The position numbers were made by a program, and so were the translations under genes. From Actinomycetota bacterium (lineage in GTDB: Bacteria; Actinomycetota; Actinomycetes; Nanopelagicales; Nanopelagicaceae): DNA of 13,065 nt. Positions 5,993 through 12,861 of this stretch are shown piece after piece. The stretch's first letter is position 1. Every line of letters starts with the position of its first letter. The stretch lies in assembly GCA_009702525.1 (NCBI GenBank), contig WLHW01000030.1, forward strand, positions 1 through 13,065. The letters are read 5' to 3'. The notes under the pieces are model-generated. The model saw nothing but the letters and a program-made list of their open reading frames with translations. It was not told where the DNA came from and searched no databases.

Positions 5993-7248
5993 TTGACGTT
6001 AAATTCTTACGTGAGAACCCGGATGTAGTTCGGGCTTCCCAAAAAGGTAGAGGCGAAGATCCAGCAATTGTTGACCAGGTTTTAGCTGCAGATGACGTAC
6101 GGAGAGCTGCATTAAGTGAGTTTGAGAATTTGCGCGCTGAACAAAACGCTTTATCAAAATTAGTAGCCGCTGCAAAAGGTGATGAAAAAACTGCGCTGCT
6201 AGAAAACGCTAAAAATCTAGCAAATGCCGTTAAAGAAGCCGATACCAAGCGCTCAGAGTTAGAAGAAACGACCAAAAAATTAATCATGCAACTCTCAAAT
6301 ATTTTAGATCCTGCTGCACCGATTGGAAAAGAAGAAGATTTTGTCATTATCGAACACGTTGGGACTCCGCGGAGTTTTGATTTCGAAGCTAAAGATCATG
6401 TTGAGTTAGGCAAACTGCTCGGAGCGATTGATACTGAACGCGGCGCAAAAGTTGCTGGATCACGTTCATACTATTTAACTGGCTCTGGCGCGATGCTTGA
6501 GTTTGCATTAGTTAACTACGCAATCGCATCGGCTCTCAAAGCTGGCTTCACTCCAGTTATTCCACCGGTTTTAGTAAATCCTCCAGCAATGGAAGGCACC
6601 GGATTTTTAGGTCAAGCTGCAGAAAATGTCTATCATCTTGAAAAAGATGATGTTTATTTGGTCGGAACGAGTGAAGTGCCGTTAGCGGCATATCACATGG
6701 ATGAAGTTATTCCAGTAGAAAAACTTCCACTTCGCTATGCGGGCTATTCATCATGTTTTCGTCGGGAAGCCGGCACTTACGGTAAAGACACTCGTGGAAT
6801 TATTAGAGTTCATCAGTTCGATAAAGTGGAGATGTTTTCTTTTTGTCACCCTGATCAAGCTCAAGAAGAACATAAGCGCCTACTAGGTTGGGAGAAAGAT
6901 TTCCTTAACGCGATGGAGATTCCATATCGAGTTATTGACGTAGCTTCAGGTGATTTAGGCTCTAGTGCTAATCGTAAATTTGATATTGAGGCGTGGATTC
7001 CTACACAAAACGCCTATAGGGAAGTAACAAGTACTTCTAACTGCACAGAATTTCAAGCCCGTCGTTTAAATATTCGATACAAAGATGCCGACGGCACAAA
7101 AGCGCTCGCCACCCTCAACGGAACTTTAGTGGCAATCCCCCGCATGATTGTTGCAATTTTAGAGAATCACCAAAATTCAGATGGAAGCGTAAATATTCCT
7201 AAGGGGCTACAACCGTTTTTGGGTAAAGAGCGATTCGAGCCGGTGTGA
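5989..7248 (+). CDS. serS: Seryl-tRNA synthetase
   Basis: This 419-residue class II synthetase attaches serine to tRNA-Ser (and tRNA-Sec where present). The N-terminal part (about 1-105) is the charged helical coiled-coil arm that grips the long variable arm of tRNA-Ser. The catalytic core follows with the serine-binding TSE at 227-229, motif 2 at FRREAGTYGKDTRG (257-270), TSTSNCTEFQARR at 347-359, and motif 3 around 378-393 with its invariant Arg385. The length is normal for bacteria and nothing is missing. The ATG overlaps the pheA stop by 4 bp, and its own stop overlaps the next gene's GTG by 4 bp, so the three are probably translated from one mRNA. A tRNA-Ser(UGA) gene lies about 850 bp downstream. 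Confidence 0.98.
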   Translation: MIDVKFLRENPDVVRASQKGRGEDPAIVDQVLAADDVRRAALSEFENLRAEQNALSKLVAAAKGDEKTALLENAKNLANAVKEADTKRSELEETTKKLIMQLSNILDPAAPIGKEEDFVIIEHVGTPRSFDFEAKDHVELGKLLGAIDTERGAKVAGSRSYYLTGSGAMLEFALVNYAIASALKAGFTPVIPPVLVNPPAMEGTGFLGQAAENVYHLEKDDVYLVGTSEVPLAAYHMDEVIPVEKLPLRYAGYSSCFRREAGTYGKDTRGIIRVHQFDKVEMFSFCHPDQAQEEHKRLLGWEKDFLNAMEIPYRVIDVASGDLGSSANRKFDIEAWIPTQNAYREVTSTSNCTEFQARRLNIRYKDADGTKALATLNGTLVAIPRMIVAILENHQNSDGSVNIPKGLQPFLGKERFEPV

Positions 7249-8057
7249 GTAAACGCCCAAAACTTATTGCAACAGATTTAGATGGAACGATTGTTAGACA
7301 CGATGGAACAATCTCACAACGGACCGTAGATGCTTTCACCAGTGCGCATAAATTAGGAATTGAAATCTTCTTCGTCACAGGTCGACCTCCACGCTGGATG
7401 CATGAAATTCGTGACACTTTTAGTTTTGGTGAAGCAATTTGCGGAAATGGCGCAATGTTGTATAACTTAAGAGAAAGTAAAGTTACCGAAGAGTGGATGA
7501 TTTCAAGCGAGCAACAAATTGAAGTGGCCCAGATAATGCGAAAGTCTATTCCTCCAATTTCGTTTGCAATTGAGTCACATGATTATTACCATCGAGAAAA
7601 AATATATGTTCCACGTTGGGATGTTGGTTTAGACAATGTTGGGGTGGACAGAATTGAAGATGCGGTTCGGGGTCCAGCTTTTAAGATGCTCGCACGTTGT
7701 AGCGATGGAGAATTCACATCAGATCAAATGCTTGAGATCGCACTTCGCGAACTAGATGGCATAGTCACTGTTACGCATTCAAATGCACGAGAATCTTTAT
7801 TAGAAATATCGGCGCTGGGAGTTTCAAAGGGAGCGACCCTGGCCAAAGTTGCAGCACGTTTATCAATCGATGCACGTGATTGTGTTTCATTTGGCGATAA
7901 CCCAAATGATTTTTCTATGCTTTCATGGTGTGGGCGTTCTTATGCCATGGCCGATGGCCATCCAGATGGCGTCACCTTCGCAACATCGGTAGCCGGTCCT
8001 CATAAAGAGGATGGCGTCGCAATCGTTATTGAAGAGCTACTGCAACTGCCCGCATAG
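7245..8057 (+). CDS. Cof-type HAD-superfamily hydrolase
   Basis: This 270-residue HAD phosphatase of the Cof (type IIB cap) group has all four motifs: DLDGT at 11-15 (nucleophile Asp11, acid/base Asp13), VTGRP at 44-48 (motif II Thr45), Lys195 in GVSKGATL, and GDNPND at 217-222 for metal binding. The region between about 80 and 190 forms the cap domain that selects substrate. Cof-type enzymes hydrolyse sugar phosphates, nucleotides such as FMN, or pyridoxal phosphate; the substrate here cannot be read from sequence. The start is GTG at 7245 in a GTGA overlap with serS, and the first HAD strand begins at residue 7, so it is the natural start. The serS-HAD pairing is shared with Streptomyces. 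Confidence 0.93.
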   Translation: MSKRPKLIATDLDGTIVRHDGTISQRTVDAFTSAHKLGIEIFFVTGRPPRWMHEIRDTFSFGEAICGNGAMLYNLRESKVTEEWMISSEQQIEVAQIMRKSIPPISFAIESHDYYHREKIYVPRWDVGLDNVGVDRIEDAVRGPAFKMLARCSDGEFTSDQMLEIALRELDGIVTVTHSNARESLLEISALGVSKGATLAKVAARLSIDARDCVSFGDNPNDFSMLSWCGRSYAMADGHPDGVTFATSVAGPHKEDGVAIVIEELLQLPA

Positions 8058-8087
8058 AGCCGATTTTTCGCTTCGGGATTATTCAGG

Positions 8088-8093
8088 TAGCCT
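8088..8093 (+). promoter_or_regulatory. Possible -10 box for tRNA-Ser
   Basis: TAGCCT (TAnnnT) ends 7 bases before the first base of the mature tRNA, so the primary transcript could begin at or next to its 5' end. The -35 region (around 8064-8070) is T-rich but not a good match. The 43-bp gap holds no terminator for the HAD gene, so read-through is also possible. Confidence 0.3.
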
Positions 8094-8100
8094 CTCCCAC

Positions 8101-8186
8101 GGAGGGCTCGCATAGCGGCCGAGTGCACCGGTCTTGAAAACCGGCAAACGAAAGTTTCGTGGGTTCAAATCCCACGCCCTCCGCCA
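8101..8186 (+). tRNA. tRNA-Ser (anticodon UGA)
   Basis: The acceptor stem pairs 8101-8107 with 8176-8182, followed by discriminator G8183 (typical of serine) and an encoded CCA at 8184-8186. The anticodon stem is 8128-8132 with 8140-8144 around loop CTTGAAA, giving anticodon TGA at 8135-8137, which reads UCA and related serine codons. A long variable arm (about 8145-8160) with its own stem marks it as a class II tRNA. It encodes CCA, unlike the tRNA-Ala in the same window. Confidence 0.97.
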
Positions 8187-8309
8187 GTTTTTCTTACAGT
8201 GTGGCTGAGTTCATAGCCATTGGGCGGGTACTTGCCTAGCCTGGTTTTCTCTCCAAGAGGACACTATCTCCTAGTGATTTACCCATGTGGCACAGGTTAG
8301 GAGCTTGCA
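8187..8309 (+). other. Leader region of the sdh operon
   Basis: This 123-bp gap, the longest non-coding stretch in the window, separates tRNA-Ser from sdhC. It holds a short T-run at 8188-8192, a six-pair hairpin GTGGCT/AGCCAT (8201-8206 with 8215-8220, 8-base loop) without a following T-tract, and TAGCCT at 8237-8242, the same hexamer proposed as -10 for tRNA-Ser. If that box is used, sdhC mRNA has a leader of about 60 bases. No clear -35 or known riboswitch is seen. Confidence 0.3.
8299..8303 (+). promoter_or_regulatory. Strong Shine-Dalgarno site of sdhC
   Basis: AGGAG lies 6 bases before the ATG at 8310. It is the best ribosome binding site in the window and fixes the sdhC start. It contrasts with the apparently leaderless or overlap-coupled genes elsewhere in the window. 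Confidence 0.75.
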
Positions 8310-9113
8310 ATGTCAGGTGTTTTTTCACCCACACGAGCAAAGATCAAAGAACGCACGCTGCGCACCGATAAATGGTGGCTACAGCCAGCAATCACGTTTG
8401 GCGTTCTCTTTTCCTTCGTTATTTATGCAACGTTTCGCGCATTTGAAAATAAATATTATTTCTCTGAGCCATTAATTTCTCCTTTTTATTCACCATGTCT
8501 TTCGACATCGTGTGAACCAGGATCGGCACTTTCATTCTTTGGTCAACCTTTTAATAATAAGTATTTTGGAATTGGAATTTCACCAGCCCTATTTATTTTA
8601 ATTTTTCCACTTGGTTTCAGAATGACTTGTTACTACTACCGCAAGGCGTATTACCGTGCCTTTTGGTTGTCACCTCCTGCATGTGCAGTTGCCGAACCAC
8701 ATACTAAGTACACAGGCGAAACTCGCGCACCACTAATTTTGCAAAATAGCCACCGTTGGTTTTTTTATGCAGGGTTAATCTTCAACGTGATTTTGACGTG
8801 GGATGCAATCTTGGCATTTAGAAATCCTGAAAAAGAGTGGGGACACATGAGCGTCGGAACACTCGTGTTCCTTTTCTCAACAACAATGTTGTGGCTCTAT
8901 TCGCTTTCTTGCCACACGTGCCGCCACACACTCGGCGGACGCTTGAAGCATTTCTCTAAACATCCAGTGCGTTATAAGGCATGGACAATTGTTTCTGTGT
9001 TAAATCACAAACACCCAACTTTTGCATGGATCTCACTCTTCGGAGTTGCTGGTGCCGATATTTATGTCCGCGCGGTTGCATCAGGTGCAATCTCTAACTT
9101 CTACTTCTTCTAA
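8310..9113 (+). CDS. sdhC: Succinate dehydrogenase membrane anchor, Sdh1 type
   Basis: This 267-residue membrane protein is the first gene of sdhC-sdhA-sdhB, the same order as Rv0249c-Rv0248c-Rv0247c, and has a matching length (about 270). It should anchor SdhAB to the membrane and pass electrons to quinone. About five hydrophobic segments are seen near 25-42, 87-103, 150-170, 182-199 and 238-259. No second anchor gene (sdhD) follows, so this single subunit serves alone. It is unusually rich in Cys and His: Cys63, Cys68, Cys107, Cys125, and C201-H-T-C204-R-H206 at the end of the fourth segment. The mycobacterial Sdh1 structure is, as I recall, reported to hold a membrane-embedded Rieske-type 2Fe-2S cluster, and these residues are candidate ligands here; that is inference. 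AGGAG 6 bases upstream sets the ATG. Confidence 0.85.
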   Translation: MSGVFSPTRAKIKERTLRTDKWWLQPAITFGVLFSFVIYATFRAFENKYYFSEPLISPFYSPCLSTSCEPGSALSFFGQPFNNKYFGIGISPALFILIFPLGFRMTCYYYRKAYYRAFWLSPPACAVAEPHTKYTGETRAPLILQNSHRWFFYAGLIFNVILTWDAILAFRNPEKEWGHMSVGTLVFLFSTTMLWLYSLSCHTCRHTLGGRLKHFSKHPVRYKAWTIVSVLNHKHPTFAWISLFGVAGADIYVRAVASGAISNFYFF

Positions 9114-9123
9114 GGAAATCGAT

Positions 9124-11007
9124 ATGACACAGCTAGAACGCCATTCATACGATGTACTTGTTATAGGTGCAGGCGGAGCAGGTTTGCGTGCCGCAGTTGA
9201 GGCTCGTGAAGCGGGTTTACGTGTAGCCATCATCTGTAAGTCGTTATTTGGCAAGGCTCATACCGTTATGGCCGAAGGTGGCGCAGCGGCTTCCATGGGT
9301 AACGTCAATGAGAATGACAACTGGATGGTTCACTTTCGCGACACAATGCGCGGCGGAAAATTCCTTAACCATTACCGTATGGCCGAACTTCACGCTAAAG
9401 AGGCACCAGATCGCATTTGGGAGCTAGAAGTATGGGGCGCTCTCTTTGATCGGACAAAAGAAGGAAAGATTTCACAACGTAACTTTGGTGGGCACGAGTA
9501 CCCACGCCTTGCACACGTTGGTGATCGCACAGGCTTAGAACTAATTCGAACAATGCAGCAGCGCATCGTTGCTTTACAACAACAAGATGGTCGCGACCAC
9601 GGTGATATGGAAAGTCATATCAAAGTCTTCGCCGAACTAACTATCACCGAAATTTTAAAAGAAGCCGGAAAAGTTTCAGGAGCGTACGGTTATTGGCGCG
9701 AGACCGGCGCCGAAGTTTTATTTGAAGCCCCGGCTGTAATTATTGCAACAGGTGGAGTTGGTAAGACATTTAAAATTACATCAAACTCTTGGGAAGGTAC
9801 AGGAGATGGGCACGCACTTGCACTGAAAGCCGGTGCAAACTTAGTTGACATGGAGTTTTTACAGTTCCATCCAACAGGAATGGTGTGGCCACCATCTGTT
9901 CGCGGAATTTTAGTAACTGAATCAGTTCGTGGAGAAGGTGGAATTTTAACTAACGCAGCTGGTGAGCGCTTCATGTTCAAGTACATCCCAGATGTATTTA
10001 AGAAGATGTATGCAGATAACGAAGCTGAAGCCGATCGTTGGTATCTAGATCAAGATAATAATCGCCGCCCTCCAGAGTTATTGCCTCGCGATGAGGTAGC
10101 TCGCGCAATTAATACTGAAGTTAAAGCCGGTCGCGGAACTGAACACGGTGGAGTTTTCTTAGATGTGTCTAAGAGATTGCCAGCCGAGGTTATTAAGAAG
10201 CGCCTTCCTTCAATGTGGCATCAGTTTTATGAGCTTGCAGGTGTTGATATTACGAAGGAGCCAATGGAAGTTGGCCCAACATGTCACTACGTGATGGGTG
10301 GAGTTGAAGTAGAGCCCGATAACGCTGCAGCCGTAGGAGTTCCAGGCTTATTTGCCGCAGGTGAAGTTGCTGGCGGGATGCATGGATCAAATCGCTTAGG
10401 TGGAAACTCATTGACCGATCTTTTGGTATTTGGTCGACGCGCAGGTATGGGCGCAGCCGAGTACCTAAAGCACAATGGGAAAAATCCAGTCAGCGATGCC
10501 GCCATCAAGGCTGCAGAGGCAAGAATTGCAGCACCCTTTGATCGTCAAGGCGGGGAAAACTCTTATTCATTACACGCCGAACTACAAGAGATAACACATA
10601 ACTTAGTAGGAATTATTCGGACACAATCTGAATTAGAAGATGCAATTACAAAGATTGCAGATATCAGAAAGCGCAGCGCAAATGTTGCCGTTAGCGGTGG
10701 ACGTAAGTTCAACCCAGGTTTCCATTTAGCTTTTGACTTAGACAACATGTTGTTAGTTGCAGAGTCCGCAGCTAAGTCTGCGTTTCTACGTAAAGAGTCT
10801 CGCGGTGGACATACACGTGATGATTTCCCAGGCATGGATAACAAGTGGCGCCAGGTAAATCACATTTCATCTTTTGATGGACAACAAGTACAAGTTTGTG
10901 AACAAGCCCTACCTGTTTTACCTAAAGAACTCTTCGACCTCTTTGACGTTCATGAGTTAGAGAAATACATGACTCCAGAGGAAATTGCGAAAGGCGGTTC
11001 CAACTAA
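9124..11007 (+). CDS. sdhA: Succinate dehydrogenase flavoprotein subunit
   Basis: This 627-residue subunit oxidises succinate to fumarate and passes electrons through FAD to SdhB. The FAD-binding GAGGAG is at 15-20. His46 in AHTVMAEGG is the covalent flavin attachment site. Active-site residues are visible: His249 in QFHPTG, Glu266 in TESVRGEGG, Arg322 in PRDEVARAI (proton shuttle), His388 in HYVMGG and Arg424 in SNRLGGNSL. The residues separating succinate dehydrogenases from aspartate oxidases are all in place, and the covalent His favours a membrane-linked enzyme. The ATG at 9124 is chosen over an upstream reading inside sdhC because AGGAA at 9113-9117 sits 6 bases before it and the first FAD strand begins at residue 10. 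It lies 10 bp after the sdhC stop, and its stop shares one base with the sdhB start (TAATG). Confidence 0.97.
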   Translation: MTQLERHSYDVLVIGAGGAGLRAAVEAREAGLRVAIICKSLFGKAHTVMAEGGAAASMGNVNENDNWMVHFRDTMRGGKFLNHYRMAELHAKEAPDRIWELEVWGALFDRTKEGKISQRNFGGHEYPRLAHVGDRTGLELIRTMQQRIVALQQQDGRDHGDMESHIKVFAELTITEILKEAGKVSGAYGYWRETGAEVLFEAPAVIIATGGVGKTFKITSNSWEGTGDGHALALKAGANLVDMEFLQFHPTGMVWPPSVRGILVTESVRGEGGILTNAAGERFMFKYIPDVFKKMYADNEAEADRWYLDQDNNRRPPELLPRDEVARAINTEVKAGRGTEHGGVFLDVSKRLPAEVIKKRLPSMWHQFYELAGVDITKEPMEVGPTCHYVMGGVEVEPDNAAAVGVPGLFAAGEVAGGMHGSNRLGGNSLTDLLVFGRRAGMGAAEYLKHNGKNPVSDAAIKAAEARIAAPFDRQGGENSYSLHAELQEITHNLVGIIRTQSELEDAITKIADIRKRSANVAVSGGRKFNPGFHLAFDLDNMLLVAESAAKSAFLRKESRGGHTRDDFPGMDNKWRQVNHISSFDGQQVQVCEQALPVLPKELFDLFDVHELEKYMTPEEIAKGGSN

Positions 11008-11768
11008 TGGCACGCAAACTAAATCTTCGTATTTGGCGTGGTGATTCAACTAATGGCGCACTTCAAGATGTGCAGGTAGATGTTAATGAGGGCGAAGTTG
11101 TTCTCGATGTAATTCATCGCGTGCAAGCAACACAGATGGGTGATTTGGCTGTTCGCTGGAACTGTAAAGCCGGCAAGTGTGGCTCGTGTTCTATGGAGAT
11201 CAACGGAAAACCTCGCTTGGCGTGTATGACTCAAGTTGCTTCATATGGTGAGGACGAAACAATTACCGTTACTCCGCTACGCGCATTCCCAGTAATTAAA
11301 GATCTAGTCACGGATGTATCTTTTAATTATAAGAAAGCTATGGAAATCCCTGCATACGCTCACCCAGCAGATGTAGCGCCGGGGGATGCTCGCATGGAAC
11401 AGATTGATGTCGAGCGCAGCCAAGAGTTCCGCAAATGCATCGAATGTTTCTTGTGCCAAGATACATGTCACGTTATCCGCGATCATGAAGAGAATAAGAA
11501 ATCTTTTGCTGGTCCACGCTTCTTTATTCGTATCGCCGAGTTGGATATGCATCCGCTTGATACTCTGAAAAATCGCAAGCGGACCGCACAAGAAGAGCAC
11601 GGTCTAGGAATGTGTAACATCACTAAGTGCTGTACTGAGGTGTGCCCTGAGCACATCCGCATCACTGACAACGCCATTATTCCTATGAAGGAGCGCGTTG
11701 TAGATATTAAATACGATCCAGCGCGCTGGCTAGGCTCCAAAATTCGTAAGCGTGACGGTATCGTTTAA
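11007..11768 (+). CDS. sdhB: Succinate dehydrogenase iron-sulfur subunit
   Basis: This 253-residue subunit relays electrons from FAD to the membrane anchor through three clusters. The N-terminal plant-ferredoxin-like domain holds the 2Fe-2S ligands Cys53, Cys58, Cys61 and Cys73. The C-terminal domain has CxxCxxCxxxC at 144-154 and a second set at Cys203, Cys209 and Cys213. By the E. coli pattern, Cys144/147/150/213 bind 4Fe-4S and Cys154/203/209 bind 3Fe-4S; the spacings 203-209 (6) and 209-213 (4) match E. coli. Cys208 next to Cys209 is extra. The start overlaps the sdhA stop by one base, with AAGGCGG at 10991-10997 as ribosome binding site. Length and context match Rv0247c-type Sdh1. Confidence 0.96.
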   Translation: MARKLNLRIWRGDSTNGALQDVQVDVNEGEVVLDVIHRVQATQMGDLAVRWNCKAGKCGSCSMEINGKPRLACMTQVASYGEDETITVTPLRAFPVIKDLVTDVSFNYKKAMEIPAYAHPADVAPGDARMEQIDVERSQEFRKCIECFLCQDTCHVIRDHEENKKSFAGPRFFIRIAELDMHPLDTLKNRKRTAQEEHGLGMCNITKCCTEVCPEHIRITDNAIIPMKERVVDIKYDPARWLGSKIRKRDGIV

Positions 11769-11771
11769 TAC

Positions 11772-12125
11772 ATGAAACTTCTTCTCCGTTGGGCAGCTCT
11801 AGCGATTTCGTTCTGGGTAGCAACGGCGTTGATTCCAGGCATTGATGTAAAGGGCGGCTTCACTACTTATTTTTGGGTTGCTCTTCTCTTTGGTCTTCTC
11901 AATGCGACATTAGGCTCTTTACTTAAACTCCTCACCCTTCCAGCTGTAATAGTGACTCTTGGGTTATTCCTTGTAGTTGTAAATGCCGCAATTCTTATGC
12001 TCGTGGCCAGATGGAGTGACAAGTTAGATGTAAACAATTTCTGGTCAGCTATTTTTGCAGCGTTAATAATTAGCGTAGTTACCCGTTTAGTAAGTGGAGT
12101 TACTAAGAAAGCTCTACCGCTCTGA
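11772..12125 (+). CDS. Four-helix membrane protein, PF04020-like (phage holin family IV / YvlD-like)
   Basis: This 117-residue protein has four predicted transmembrane helices (about 2-22, 30-50, 55-80 and 90-108) and the pattern NATLGSLLKLLTLPAVIVTLGLF, characteristic of the family named after mycobacteriophage holins. Most chromosomal members, like YvlD, are not phage genes, and their function is poorly known. No endolysin or phage gene is near, so a lysis role is not supported. The ATG at 11772 is three bases after the sdhB stop. The stop overlaps the probable CTG start of crcB, so it is read in one mRNA with sdhB and the fluoride channel genes; no functional link to either is apparent. 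Confidence 0.82.
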   Translation: MKLLLRWAALAISFWVATALIPGIDVKGGFTTYFWVALLFGLLNATLGSLLKLLTLPAVIVTLGLFLVVVNAAILMLVARWSDKLDVNNFWSAIFAALIISVVTRLVSGVTKKALPL

Positions 12126-12475
12126 AATCCTTAGTACTAGTTTCACTAGGGGGCGTATTCGGCTCACTAGTTCGCTACTGGTTGGGTTTAGAGATTGCCG
12201 ATGGCCGTAACGCAACATTAGTAGCAAACTTAATCGGCGTAGCTCTAGCTACGTTTTTACTTGTTTTGATGGAACGTCGCGGCACGATGAATATGCGCCA
12301 CTTTCTACTTCCGGGATTCTGCGCAGGTCTGACTACTTTTTCGGCCGTCGCCGGGTTAACGATTGTTCCTAGTAAAGGTGGACAGTTATTCCTCTTTCAC
12401 AACGTGATGTTTTCTCTACTCATCATGATTGTAGTTTTACCAATCTCTAGAAAATTGATTCCGGCGCGAACATGA
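12122..12475 (+). CDS. crcB: Fluoride channel subunit CrcB (first copy), probable CTG start
   Basis: This is a Fluc/CrcB fluoride exporter subunit, a four-helix membrane protein that works as a dimer. Read from CTG at 12122 the protein is 117 residues and begins KSLVLVSLGGVFGSLVRYW after the initiator, the conserved first helix with its GGxxGxxxRY motif. Asn36 in VANLIG and GFCAGLTTFS at 65-74 are the other signatures. The only ATG/GTG/TTG start in frame is TTG at 12182, which would delete helix 1 and the conserved Arg18. No ATG, GTG or TTG lies between the upstream in-frame stop (12104-12106) and 12182. The CTG sits in a CTGA overlap with the preceding stop, the same geometry as the ATGA/GTGA junctions elsewhere in the window. 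AAGAAAG at 12105-12111 is a weak ribosome binding site. No fluoride riboswitch is seen upstream. Confidence 0.82.
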   Translation: MKSLVLVSLGGVFGSLVRYWLGLEIADGRNATLVANLIGVALATFLLVLMERRGTMNMRHFLLPGFCAGLTTFSAVAGLTIVPSKGGQLFLFHNVMFSLLIMIVVLPISRKLIPART

Positions 12476-12810
12476 AAACTCTATTTGTCATTTTAGGTGC
12501 TGCTATTGGTGCACCATCCCGCTTTGCAATCGATCAATATATCCGTACATTGACAACCAAACCGTATGGGATTTTTCTAGTTAATATTCTTGGTTCTTTA
12601 ATTTTGGGTTTGAGTATAAATACATCAAACAACATGCATGCGTTTTTTGTTGTTGGTTTTGCCGGTGCATTCACAACATGGTCAACATTTATGCTGGATT
12701 TCTTTTTAGCCTATGAGCTAAAGAATTATAAAAGTGCAGCAATCAACCTGAGCGCGTCGCTTGGCTTTGGCTTAGTTGCAGCGTGGATTGGGCTTCAAAT
12801 AGCTGGATAA
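12472..12810 (+). CDS. crcB: Fluoride channel subunit CrcB (second copy)
   Basis: This 112-residue, four-helix Fluc protein has GAAIGAPSRFAIDQ at 9-22, Asn38 in LVNILGSLILG and GAFTTWSTF at 65-73, the pore-lining phenylalanine and TTxST region. It starts at ATG in a 4-bp ATGA overlap with the first crcB, and the two differ clearly in sequence. Tandem unequal copies usually form an antiparallel heterodimer in which each subunit has a fixed, opposite orientation. The pair should export fluoride passively from the cytoplasm. It ends 51 bp before the next start codon. Confidence 0.93.
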   Translation: MKTLFVILGAAIGAPSRFAIDQYIRTLTTKPYGIFLVNILGSLILGLSINTSNNMHAFFVVGFAGAFTTWSTFMLDFFLAYELKNYKSAAINLSASLGFGLVAAWIGLQIAG

Positions 12811-12826
12811 ATTCACCTTTCATTCA

Positions 12827-12855
12827 TTGACCAGAGCCCGGCCGAAAATTATGCT
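12827..12855 (+). promoter_or_regulatory. Near-consensus housekeeping sigma promoter, leaderless start
   Basis: TTGACC at 12827-12832 and TATGCT at 12850-12855 are separated by exactly 17 bp. The -10 box ends 6 bases before the ATG at 12862, so the transcript should begin at the start codon. This is the clearest promoter in the window. Confidence 0.72.
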
Positions 12856-12861
12856 TTGCCA

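Noticed and set aside
8201..8220. Hairpin after tRNA-Ser as an intrinsic terminator
   Set aside because: The six-pair stem is followed by GC-rich sequence rather than a T-tract; the T-run lies before it.
8287..8475. 62-residue reading frame overlapping the sdhC start
   Set aside because: It runs out of frame over a well-supported gene, has no recognisable domain, and looks like a shadow.
9022..9123. Longer sdhA reading starting inside sdhC
   Set aside because: It overlaps coding sdhC sequence and lacks a ribosome site, whereas ATG 9124 has AGGAA at ideal spacing and the family N-terminus.
11772..12125. Phage holin or prophage remnant
   Set aside because: Only the family name suggests phage. 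No endolysin, capsid, integrase or att sites are nearby, and chromosomal PF04020 members are common.
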